Assembly (NCBI GenBank): GCA_030632525.1
Contig: DAOVUP010000119.1
Span: 1 to 5,938 of the forward strand
Direction: 5' to 3'
DNA length: 5,938 nucleotides
From: Desulfobacteraceae bacterium
GTDB taxonomy: Bacteria; Desulfobacterota; DSM-4660; Desulfatiglandales; Desulfatiglandaceae
The notes beneath the pieces were generated by a model. That model worked only from the letters and a program-made list of their open reading frames with translations. It had not been told where the DNA came from and made no database searches. Shown in pieces: positions 1 to 5,938 of this stretch; within the stretch, counting starts at the first letter, position 1, and each line of letters begins with the position of its first letter. A program made the translations under genes and the position numbers.

Positions 1-300
1 GAAGTGCTTTTTGACTTGGCCTTAGAGGCTGGCGCCGAAGATGTCAGGGAAGAGGAGACAGAGTTTGAAGTCATTACGGAACCATCCGACCTTGAATCTG
101 TCAAACAGGCGATTGATGATGCCGGTCTCTCTTACACTTTAGCGGAAGTAACCAAGATCCCCCAAAATACGGTTAAGGTGGAGGGAAAAAAGGCCCAGCA
201 GACGCTGAATCTAATGCAATCTATCGAAGACCATGATGACGTAAGCCATGTATACGCCAATTGCGACATCCCTGACGATGTAATGGAGGCCTTAGACTGA
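1..300 (+). CDS. yebC: YebC/TACO1-family protein, C-terminal part (5' end outside window)
   Basis: The reading frame is open from base 1 (Glu-Val-Leu-Phe-Asp) to TGA at 298-300, giving about 99 C-terminal residues of a protein that is usually about 240-250 aa. The segment ALEAGAEDV, an acidic stretch, FEVITEP, and then AEVTKIPQNTV followed by a DDVSHVYANCDI-like ending are hallmarks of YebC domains 2 and 3. Family knowledge: YebC proteins were long called transcriptional regulators, and more recent work on the YebC/TACO1 family points to a role in translation, easing ribosome stalling. They are cytoplasmic. Its stop shares one base with the ruvC start (TGATG), which fits the common yebC-ruvC linkage and translational coupling. 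The first Met codon in this stretch (GTG at 4) is internal, not a start. The promoter must lie upstream of the window. Confidence 0.95.
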   Translation, partial: EVLFDLALEAGAEDVREEETEFEVITEPSDLESVKQAIDDAGLSYTLAEVTKIPQNTVKVEGKKAQQTLNLMQSIEDHDDVSHVYANCDIPDDVMEALD

Positions 301-785
301 TGCTTGTGCTGGGTGTGGATCCCGGCTCAAGAATTACCGGGTATGGTCTGGTGGAGAAAAAAAACAATGACATTACCTTTATTCATTCCGGTCTTATCAA
401 GTCACACAGCAAAATCCCATTCTACAAGAGAATCCATAAGATTTTTCAATCCATGGTGGATATCATAGGCCATTATCAACCAGAGGAGATGGCCATAGAA
501 GATCTCTTTTATGCAAAAAACATCCAGAGCTCTTTAAAGCTGGGTCATGCCAGGGGCGCTGCCTTGATTGCCGCAGTTCAATGCGACATCCCAATCTTTG
601 AGTACACCCCTTTGGAGATCAAAAAATCGGTGGTGGGATATGGAAGGGCCGACAAAGAACAGGTTCGGTCCATGGTTCAGATGATTCTGAGGATTAAGGG
701 GGAGCTGGCCCTTGACGCCTCTGACGCCTTAGCCACTGCAATATGCCACCTCAACTGGTCAAGATTTGAATCGGTGGGAAGATGA
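300..785 (+). CDS. ruvC: Holliday junction resolvase RuvC (crossover junction endodeoxyribonuclease)
   Basis: RuvC is a homodimeric, Mg2+-dependent endonuclease that makes symmetric nicks in Holliday junctions during recombinational repair. The 161 aa product opens with LVLGVDPGSRITGYG, carrying the first catalytic Asp (D7). The other acidic residues are E67 (AIEDLF), D139 and D142 (LDASDALATAICH), matching D7, E66, D138 and D141 of the E. coli enzyme. F70 matches the E. coli Phe69 that contacts the junction, and K108 and K119 match the basic residues K107 and K118. It is slightly shorter than the E. coli protein at the C-terminus, but the RNase H-like fold should be complete. A TGGAGG at 284-289 lies 10 bases before the ATG, inside the end of yebC. 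The ATG shares one base with the yebC stop, and the ruvC stop overlaps ruvA by four bases (ATGA), so it is part of one operon. No damage or frameshift is seen. Confidence 0.98.
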   Translation: MLVLGVDPGSRITGYGLVEKKNNDITFIHSGLIKSHSKIPFYKRIHKIFQSMVDIIGHYQPEEMAIEDLFYAKNIQSSLKLGHARGAALIAAVQCDIPIFEYTPLEIKKSVVGYGRADKEQVRSMVQMILRIKGELALDASDALATAICHLNWSRFESVGR

Positions 786-1384
786 TTGCGCATTTAAAGG
801 GCATCCTATTCAAGAAGACAACCCAGTCGATCATAATAAATGTGGGCGGAGTCGGGTATGAGGTTTCTGTCCCCCTATCCACCTTTTACTCTCTTCCCGG
901 GACCGATGAAAATGTCAGCCTCCAGATCCACACCCATGTCAAAGATGATTCACTGACCTTGTTCGGATTTAACACAAGTCTTGAAAAAGCCCTTTTTTTG
1001 ATGCTGGTCTCTGTTTCAGGGATCGGCCCGAAGTTGTCGGTCAATATCCTTTCAGGCATGGGACCCCAGGACCTGTTGGAGGCCATAGCCCACGGGGACG
1101 CAATACGTCTCCAGGCCATCCCCGGGATCGGCAAAAAGACTGCGGAAAGAATAGCCCTGGAATTGAAGGATCGCGCTTCAAAGACCCTCGGAGAAATGGA
1201 CATTTCTCCCATGCCTGTATCTCGAGCGAAGGATAGGGTTATTATGGAGGATGCCCTTTCAGCCCTCATGAACCTGGGATATTCACCCAAGTCAGCCAAA
1301 ATGGCCATTGAAAGGGCCAAATCCTGCGTCAAGGAGATGACCTTGGAGGGTTTGATCAGAGAGGCCTTGAGAATTCTGTCCTGA
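782..1384 (+). CDS. ruvA: Holliday junction branch migration protein RuvA
   Basis: RuvA tetramers bind the four-way junction and load RuvB rings on opposite arms. The product is 200 aa, close to the 203 aa of E. coli RuvA. Domain I (about 1-65) is the OB fold, starting MIAHLKGIL and ending at LTLFGF, with the acidic pin residues D55 and D56 that hold the junction open. Domain II has two helix-hairpin-helix motifs: [14 protein letters not shown] (about 77-90) and [17 protein letters not shown] (about 112-128). After a variable linker (about 135-150), domain III (about 152-200, [16 protein letters not shown]) is the RuvB-contacting module. The ATGA overlap with ruvC fixes the start and suggests translational coupling. 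A GTGGGAA stretch just upstream is a weak ribosome-binding site. The long minus-strand frame across this gene is a shadow of its codon structure. Confidence 0.98.
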   Translation: MIAHLKGILFKKTTQSIIINVGGVGYEVSVPLSTFYSLPGTDENVSLQIHTHVKDDSLTLFGFNTSLEKALFLMLVSVSGIGPKLSVNILSGMGPQDLLEAIAHGDAIRLQAIPGIGKKTAERIALELKDRASKTLGEMDISPMPVSRAKDRVIMEDALSALMNLGYSPKSAKMAIERAKSCVKEMTLEGLIREALRILS

Positions 1385-1394
1385 TGGAAAAGTT

Positions 1395-2432
1395 ATGGAA
1401 GAAAGGATTATAGATCCGGAGCCCCGGTTAGACGAACTCCCGGCAGAGATAAGTCTCAGACCCGGCAGTCTTGACGAATATGTGGGCCAGGTGGAGATGA
1501 AAAGAAATCTCAGGGTTTTTATTGAGGCCGCAAAGGGGCGGTCTGAGGCCCTGGATCATGTACTTTTCCACGGGAGCCCTGGGTTGGGCAAGACCTCCCT
1601 GGCCAACATTATTGCAAAGGAATTAGAGGTAAATATAAAGAGCACCTCCGGTCCGGTCATCGAAAAATCAGGAGACCTTGCGGCCATACTCACCAGTCTT
1701 CAACCCAAAGACGTCCTTTTTATCGACGAAATTCACCGTCTCAACCATGTGGTGGAAGAGATCCTTTATCCGGCCATGGAAGACTACGAACTAGATCTCA
1801 TTATCGGGCAGGGCCCTTCTGCAAAGACAATGAAGATCCCTCTACCCCCTTTTACTCTGGTTGGCGCCACCACACGGACAGGGCTTTTGACGCCTCCTCT
1901 GAGAGATCGGTTCGGGATGATCCTGAGGGTGGAGTTCTATAGCCCTGAAGAACTTCATGAGATAGTCATGCGATCGGCGTCGCTTCTCGAGATCCCAATA
2001 AGAGAAGCTGGTGCACTTGAGATCTCCAAAAGGGCCCGGGGAACGCCGAGGGTGGCGAACAGGCTCTTGAGAAGGGTACGGGATTTTGCCGAAGTTGAGG
2101 CCGACGGGGTTATTACTCAGGATGTGGCGGGTCAGGCCTTAGACATGTTAGAGGTGGATGAAGAGGGGCTTGATAAGATGGATCGCTTTATTATGTGTAC
2201 CATTGCAGAAAAATTCGATGGGGGCCCCATAGGTCTGAGCAGCCTCTCCGCGGCCGTGGGCGAGGAAAAAGATACCCTCGAAGACGTGTATGAGCCCTTT
2301 CTTATTCAAAAGGGCTATATCAAAAGGACGCCCCAGGGGCGAGTTGTTACCAGACGGGCCTATCTTCATTTGGGGCTGGAAAAAATAGGGCTGGAAAGCA
2401 CAGTCCAGAAGAAGCTGTTTCCTCATTCCTAA
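1395..2432 (+). CDS. ruvB: Holliday junction branch migration ATPase RuvB
   Basis: RuvB is the hexameric AAA+ motor that pumps DNA through the RuvA-bound junction. The 345 aa product has an N-terminal [12 protein letters not shown] element (21-32). It then has Walker [10 protein letters not shown] (60-68, K66), Walker B VLFIDE (107-112) and the RuvA-contacting beta-hairpin region (about 130-152). Sensor 1 is GATT (157-160), followed by PLRDRFG (168-174) with the arginine-finger region, and sensor 2 is GTPRVANR (216-223). A C-terminal winged-helix DNA-binding domain occupies about 265-335, with [15 protein letters not shown] and the conserved [16 protein letters not shown] element. The length is slightly above E. 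coli RuvB (336 aa). The gene begins 10 bases after ruvA. An ATG at 1384 overlaps the ruvA stop but is out of frame, so ATG 1395 is the start, with a GGAAAAG close upstream (1386-1392). All motor residues look intact. Confidence 0.98.
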   Translation: MEERIIDPEPRLDELPAEISLRPGSLDEYVGQVEMKRNLRVFIEAAKGRSEALDHVLFHGSPGLGKTSLANIIAKELEVNIKSTSGPVIEKSGDLAAILTSLQPKDVLFIDEIHRLNHVVEEILYPAMEDYELDLIIGQGPSAKTMKIPLPPFTLVGATTRTGLLTPPLRDRFGMILRVEFYSPEELHEIVMRSASLLEIPIREAGALEISKRARGTPRVANRLLRRVRDFAEVEADGVITQDVAGQALDMLEVDEEGLDKMDRFIMCTIAEKFDGGPIGLSSLSAAVGEEKDTLEDVYEPFLIQKGYIKRTPQGRVVTRRAYLHLGLEKIGLESTVQKKLFPHS

Positions 2433-2450
2433 CCTGATTCGGAGGATAAA

Positions 2451-3515
2451 ATGAATATTCTGGACGAGAAATTCGCTGAATTTCAAAAACTTCCAACAGA
2501 GGAAAGAATAGAGTGTTTTGAGAAAGATGGTCGGCTTTTTGACATGATAAGATCGCAGCAGTTGAATCGTGAAATCATAGACGATATCTATGGAATCACC
2601 AATCAGCTAAGGCAGATATCAAAAACCAAGACCGGTTCTCTTTTTGTGCAGGATCTCCTCTGCCACAAACAGGCAATGCTCTGGTTTACCCAGCCCTCCT
2701 CCAGGACCTTTTTATCCTTTGAGAGCGCCTGTCATATGTTGGGTATGAAAACATCTGAAATACGTGATGCAAGCGTTTCATCAGAAATAAAAGGTGAAAG
2801 TCATGATGACAGCTTACGGACCTTTTCATCCTATACTGATTTAATCATCATTAGGCACAAGGGGGAAAACATTGCTGAACGTGCCGCCTGGTTGCTGAAT
2901 ACGCAAACCAATCGCCCGGTCCCGGTTATAAATGGCGGCTCAGGGAGCGATCAGCATCCTACTCAGGCATTACTCGATGTATATACCCTGCATAGATCCT
3001 TTGAAGATCAGGGGGGTCTTGATGGGAAAACAATCCTCATGTGCGGGGACCTTAGAAGGGGGAGAACAGTAAGGTCCTTAAGCTATCTGCTGAAAAATTT
3101 TGAAGATGTTGAAATCATCTATGCTGCGCCCAAGGCCTTTCAAATGAAAGAGGATGTATGCAGTTTCCTCGAAAGGCATAAACTCCCCTATCATATTGAA
3201 ACCGAAGCCCTCGGCAATGTGCTTTCTAAAGCAGATGCGGTTTATATGACCAGGATTCAAGATGAGCACGATGAAGCGGCAGGTGACTCAGATCAGGTTG
3301 ATATTTCCAGGTTTAAACTTAAGCCTTCGGATATGTCTGAGGTTAAATCGACCGCTGTTATCATGCACCCATTCCCGCGTAGAGACGAGATTGATGTGGC
3401 CATAGATTCCGACCCCAGGGCCATGTACTGGCGGCAGGAAAGAAACGGTATGTGGACAAGGGCAGCCTTGATTGCTCATATATTCGATGTTCATGAAGAA
3501 ATCCTGAACTACTAA
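2451..3515 (+). CDS. pyrB: Aspartate carbamoyltransferase catalytic chain, long divergent form
   Basis: ATCase joins carbamoyl phosphate and L-aspartate in the committed step of pyrimidine synthesis. Residues aligning with the E. coli active site are present: S83, R85 and T86 (S52, R54, T55), S110 and K114 (S80, K84), R135 (R105), H169 and Q172 in HPTQALLD (H134, Q137), R205 in GRT (R167), R268 and Q270 in MTRIQ (R229, Q231), and HPFPRRDEI near 306-314. HPTQ and the C-terminal HPFPR indicate ATCase rather than ornithine carbamoyltransferase. At 354 aa it exceeds the usual ~310, with about 30 extra N-terminal residues and small insertions near 150-157 and 182-192. The carbamoyl-phosphate loop reads QPSSRTF, not EASTRTR, and E. 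coli E50 and R234 correspond to Q81 and H273. GGAGG at 2441-2445, five bases before ATG, fixes the start. It follows ruvB by 18 bases, and no pyrI or other pyr gene is visible. I am sure of the family, less sure of the physiological role. Confidence 0.92.
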   Translation: MNILDEKFAEFQKLPTEERIECFEKDGRLFDMIRSQQLNREIIDDIYGITNQLRQISKTKTGSLFVQDLLCHKQAMLWFTQPSSRTFLSFESACHMLGMKTSEIRDASVSSEIKGESHDDSLRTFSSYTDLIIIRHKGENIAERAAWLLNTQTNRPVPVINGGSGSDQHPTQALLDVYTLHRSFEDQGGLDGKTILMCGDLRRGRTVRSLSYLLKNFEDVEIIYAAPKAFQMKEDVCSFLERHKLPYHIETEALGNVLSKADAVYMTRIQDEHDEAAGDSDQVDISRFKLKPSDMSEVKSTAVIMHPFPRRDEIDVAIDSDPRAMYWRQERNGMWTRAALIAHIFDVHEEILNY

Positions 3516-3560
3516 GGGGCTCATACACAGTGTCTGAGATACAAAGGGTATGGGCTTTTT
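3516..3560 (+). terminator. Candidate intrinsic terminator after pyrB
   Basis: Immediately after the pyrB stop, GCTCATAC (3519-3526) can pair with GTATGGGC (3548-3555) as an 8 bp stem with one G-T wobble, followed directly by TTTTT (3556-3560) and a further T-rich stretch. The 21-base loop is large, but it contains a small CAG/CTG hairpin (3528-3536) that could shorten it. Position, T-tract and lack of coding fit a rho-independent terminator ending the yebC-ruvCAB-pyrB unit. The stem is only moderately GC-rich, so termination may be partial. Confidence 0.5.
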
Positions 3561-3577
3561 CATTTTGAAGGTATTTT

Positions 3578-3582
3578 GAGGA
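3578..3582 (+). promoter_or_regulatory. Ribosome-binding site of the sensor kinase gene
   Basis: GAGGA lies 4 bases before the first ATG (3587) and 7 bases before the second, adjacent ATG (3590). The longer spacing is nearer the usual optimum, and starting at 3590 gives the customary N-terminus [10 protein letters not shown]. The second ATG is therefore the likelier start, although either is possible. Confidence 0.6.
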
Positions 3583-3586
3583 TTTT

Positions 3587-5413
3587 ATGATGGCCAAAAA
3601 GCCAACCTACGAAGAATTGGAACAAAGGGTCAAGGGGTTAGAAAAAGAAACTGTAAATGTTACAGATCGCAAGTTGGCCGAAGAGGCCTTCAATAGCGAG
3701 CGTGATTTTAACTCTGCCGTGTTATCGACAATAGGTGCCCTTGTTGTTGTTCTTGACCGTGACGGAAGAATTACAAATTTTAACAAGGCATGTGAACAAC
3801 TTACAGGTTATTCATTTGACGAGGTAAAAGGCAAGGTTTTCTGGGATCTACTCCTGATTCCTGAAGAGATCGATTCAGTTAAGGCAGTATTCTTAGACTT
3901 ACGATCTGGACAATTCCCCAATAAACACGAGAACTACTGGGTTACAAAAGACGGCCGGCTCCGTCTGATCTCATGGTCTAATACAGCTCTTATGAACCGG
4001 GAAGATACCGTTGAACATATAATCGCCACGGGAATTGACATTACGGAGCGCAAAGAGGCAGAGAAGGCACTGCAAAAAGCCCATCACGAGCTTGAACGGA
4101 GGGTGAAGGACCGTACTTCGGAATTAACGAAAGTGAATCTTGAATTAAAGAAGGAAATTGATGAGCGTAAGCAGGCAGAGGAGGCTTTGCGTGAGAGTGG
4201 AGTGGGATTAAAAAAAGCCAACAGGGCCTTAAGAGTTCTAAGTGATTGCAATAAAATATTGATAGTTGCCACTGACGAGATAGAATTCATACGCGAGATG
4301 TCCCGAATTATTGTTGAAGAAGGAGGGTTCTGCTTAGCTTGGATAGGTTACGCAGAACAAGATGAGGCAAAAACTGTCAAACCTGTAGGCCACTGGGGAT
4401 ATGAAAAAGGTTATTTAGATACAGTAAATATTACCTGGGCTGATACTGAAAGAGGACGCGGTCCGACTGGAAAAGCAATCAGAACCATGAAGCCTTATAT
4501 TGATAGAAACATCCTTACAAATCCTGACTTCGCCCCATGGCGCGATGAAGCAACAAAAAGAGGATATGCTTCGGTCATCGTACTTCCATTGTGTATTGAT
4601 GGTCAATGCTTTGGAGTACTGAATATTTATGCAATTGAACCCGATAGTTTTGATAAAATGGAAGTCGAGCTTCTGAGTAAACTTGCTGACAATCTCGTTT
4701 ATGGTGTAATGACAATCCGTATGAGAATTGAAGAGAAGAAGGCTGAAGAAAAACTCAAGGCATCACTCAAAGAAAAGGAGGTTCTTCTCAGTGAAATCCA
4801 TCACCGCGTCAAGAACAACATGCAGGTCATTTCCAGCCTGCTCAAGCTTCAAGCTGTCGGTTCCATGGATGAACGCGTGAAGAATGCCTTGATGGAGAGC
4901 CGGGGCCGAATTCAGGCCATGGCTGCTGCTCACGAAACGCTATATGCCTCAGACAGCCTGGCTTCCATTGATATCAGGTCATATATATCCAAACTGGTCA
5001 AAACAATATTCCAGTCTTATGGAGAAGGCTTAGGCCGGATTGGTTTGAAAGTCGAAATCGAAGAAATGAATTTAGAGATTGAACAGGCCGCTAATCTGGG
5101 CTTGCTCATCAATGAACTGGTGTCCAATTCCATAAAGCACGCCTTTCCTGAAAATCGCGAAGGTGAAATCGTTATCAGGATACGATCTATAGACCAGAAG
5201 GGGATTGAGTTGGCAGTCAGTGACAACGGTGAGGGGATACCGGAAGACTTTGACTGGCGCAATTCTGATACCCTTGGTCTAAAACTTATTTCCCTCCTGG
5301 CCGAGAATCAATTTGACGGAGTCGTAAATCTTGACAGAGACAATGGTACCCGCTTCAATATTAGGTTAGACTTGAAAAAGAACACTAAGGAATATGGCCA
5401 TGGGCAAGACTAA
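3587..5413 (+). CDS. Soluble PAS-GAF sensor histidine kinase, HisKA_2 type
   Basis: This is a two-component sensor kinase of up to 608 aa (numbered from ATG 3587; ATG 3590 may be the real start). A short coiled coil (about 5-40) precedes a PAS domain (about 41-155, [14 protein letters not shown], ending in [11 protein letters not shown]). A second coiled coil spans about 155-215. The GAF domain (about 218-380) has [29 protein letters not shown] and a YASVIVLPL core. The HisKA_2 phosphoacceptor region contains [10 protein letters not shown] (402-411), and the likely phosphorylated residue is H406 of the HRVKN motif. The HATPase domain has its N box at [13 protein letters not shown] (508-520), G1 at DNGEGIP (546-552), a TLGLKL segment and NGTRF. 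There is no signal peptide or membrane segment, so it should sense a cytoplasmic cue; the ligand is unknown. It follows a probable terminator, and its 3' end overlaps a response regulator gene, its probable phosphotransfer partner. Family assignment is firm; function is not. Confidence 0.94.
   Translation: MMAKKPTYEELEQRVKGLEKETVNVTDRKLAEEAFNSERDFNSAVLSTIGALVVVLDRDGRITNFNKACEQLTGYSFDEVKGKVFWDLLLIPEEIDSVKAVFLDLRSGQFPNKHENYWVTKDGRLRLISWSNTALMNREDTVEHIIATGIDITERKEAEKALQKAHHELERRVKDRTSELTKVNLELKKEIDERKQAEEALRESGVGLKKANRALRVLSDCNKILIVATDEIEFIREMSRIIVEEGGFCLAWIGYAEQDEAKTVKPVGHWGYEKGYLDTVNITWADTERGRGPTGKAIRTMKPYIDRNILTNPDFAPWRDEATKRGYASVIVLPLCIDGQCFGVLNIYAIEPDSFDKMEVELLSKLADNLVYGVMTIRMRIEEKKAEEKLKASLKEKEVLLSEIHHRVKNNMQVISSLLKLQAVGSMDERVKNALMESRGRIQAMAAAHETLYASDSLASIDIRSYISKLVKTIFQSYGEGLGRIGLKVEIEEMNLEIEQAANLGLLINELVSNSIKHAFPENREGEIVIRIRSIDQKGIELAVSDNGEGIPEDFDWRNSDTLGLKLISLLAENQFDGVVNLDRDNGTRFNIRLDLKKNTKEYGHGQD
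5387..5391 (+). promoter_or_regulatory. Ribosome-binding site of the response regulator gene
   Basis: AAGGA inside the kinase 3' end is 2 bases before ATG 5394 and 8 bases before the in-frame ATG 5400. The 8-base spacing favours 5400, giving the N-terminus [12 protein letters not shown]. Starting at 5394 would add only Met-Ala. Confidence 0.55.
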
Positions 5414-5938
5414 AATATTGATCGTTGAGGATGAGGCTATTGTTGCGGAAGAGATAAAGACCAGCCTTGAAATGATGGGTTATTCAGTTACCTCGATTGT
5501 TAAGACAGGAGAGGCCGCAGTTCAGAAAGCACAGCAGGATCGTCCGGATGTTATACTAATGGATATCCGGCTGAAAGGACAGATGGACGGTATTGAAGCC
5601 GCTGAACGTATCAGGTCCCGTTTTGGTAATCCGGTTATTTTCGTAACGGCTTACGCTGACGAGGAAAAACTTAACCGGGCCAAACCGGCGCTGCCTTTTG
5701 GATACCTTTTAAAACCGATACAGGACCGCGACCTCAAAGTTACCATCGAGATGGCACTATACGCAGCTAAAGTTGATGCTGAGCGCAAGTCCGCCGAGGA
5801 GGCGCTGCGGGAGAGTGAAGAAATGCTTCGAACCATCACTGATACAGCTTTGGACTCAATTTTCTGCAAGGACATAAACCGGCGGTACACATTTGTAAAT
5901 CCATCAATGATTCAATTAATGGACTGCACCAAGGCAGA
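5400..5938 (+). CDS. Response regulator with REC and PAS domains (3' end outside window)
   Basis: The frame is open from ATG 5400 to the window edge (179 complete codons). Residues 1-120 form a receiver domain: acidic pocket E10 and D11 in ILIVEDE, phosphoacceptor D55 in [10 protein letters not shown], the conserved Thr T83 in FVTAYAD, and K105 in YLLKPI. A helical linker (about 121-142, [16 protein letters not shown]) leads into the start of a PAS domain (about 143 onward, [24 protein letters not shown]). The end is missing, so the output could be a second kinase, a cyclase or further PAS domains. REC-PAS proteins beside HisKA_2 kinases are often hybrid kinases, but this is inference. The start lies inside the kinase gene (14-base overlap, or 20 if ATG 5394 is used), implying coupled translation and a cognate pair. 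No DNA-binding domain is seen in the visible part. Confidence 0.93.
   Translation, partial: MGKTKILIVEDEAIVAEEIKTSLEMMGYSVTSIVKTGEAAVQKAQQDRPDVILMDIRLKGQMDGIEAAERIRSRFGNPVIFVTAYADEEKLNRAKPALPFGYLLKPIQDRDLKVTIEMALYAAKVDAERKSAEEALRESEEMLRTITDTALDSIFCKDINRRYTFVNPSMIQLMDCTKA

Noticed and set aside
886..1332. Open minus-strand frame of 148 codons inside ruvA
   Set aside because: It lies wholly within an intact, conserved gene, its translation resembles no known family and it has no ribosome-binding site, so it is a codon-bias shadow.
1384..1386. ATG overlapping the ruvA stop as a possible ruvB start
   Set aside because: It is out of frame with RuvB; the in-frame ATG at 1395 gives the expected N-terminus.
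2384..2408. Short repeat GGGCTGGAAA twice and a CTGGA/TCCAG inverted repeat in the ruvB 3' end
   Set aside because: Both fall in coding sequence for the RuvB C-terminus ([10 protein letters not shown]). The stem is only 5 bp with no T-tract, so neither is a terminator or regulatory site.
2148..2486. Minus-strand frame of 112 codons across the ruvB 3' end and pyrB start
   Set aside because: It is antisense to the conserved RuvB winged-helix domain and the pyrB ribosome-binding site. The protein looks low-quality, with no recognisable domain.
3565..3591. Possible promoter TTGAAG with TATGAT 15 bases later
   Set aside because: The would-be -10 box overlaps the kinase start codons, which would place transcription start inside the gene, and the spacing is short.
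3288..3597. Two overlapping minus-strand frames over the pyrB 3' end and the intergenic gap
   Set aside because: They oppose the conserved HPFPRRDEI region of ATCase and the likely terminator, with no family resemblance or start signals.
5651..5890. Minus-strand frame of 79 codons within the response regulator
   Set aside because: The serine- and arginine-rich translation is the reverse of the linker codons (gag, gcg, ctg); the + strand frame is a clear REC-PAS protein.

Overview
This 5.9 kb window looks like chromosomal DNA from a Desulfobacterota (former Deltaproteobacteria)-type bacterium. This is inference from three things: the tight yebC-ruvC-ruvA-ruvB gene order, a moderate base composition, and a soluble PAS/GAF histidine kinase whose first residues ([13 protein letters not shown]) have the form common in multidomain sensors of that group. 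Every gene lies on the + strand and coding density is very high. I see no tRNA, rRNA, CRISPR array, insertion sequence, attachment site or origin.

Left part (1-2432): the 3' end of yebC runs with 1-base and 4-base stop/start overlaps into ruvC and ruvA, and after 10 bases into ruvB. Together RuvA (junction binding), RuvB (AAA+ motor) and RuvC (resolvase) form the complete Holliday-junction branch-migration and resolution machinery, and all three keep their catalytic and DNA-binding residues. The YebC/TACO1-family protein is the usual neighbour of ruvC.

Middle (2451-3560): a long (354 aa) aspartate carbamoyltransferase gene (pyrB) has its own strong Shine-Dalgarno 18 bases after ruvB. It is the committed step of pyrimidine synthesis, yet no other pyr gene or regulatory subunit is in view. 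Substrate-binding residues are conserved, but the carbamoyl-phosphate loop and a pair of interdomain-bridge positions differ from the E. coli enzyme. A candidate intrinsic terminator (stem 3519-3526/3548-3555 followed by five T) follows pyrB and probably ends this transcription unit.

Right part (3587-5938): a two-component signalling module. A soluble PAS-coiled coil-GAF-HisKA_2-HATPase sensor kinase overlaps the start of a REC-PAS response regulator that runs off the window. The two are probably translationally coupled and act as cognate partners. The input signal and output are not determinable here. Near-identical coiled-coil linkers (E-R-K-x-A-E-E-A-L type) recur five times across the two proteins.

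Nothing here amounts to a clearly new biological system. The most unusual item is the divergent long ATCase sitting alone behind ruvCAB.
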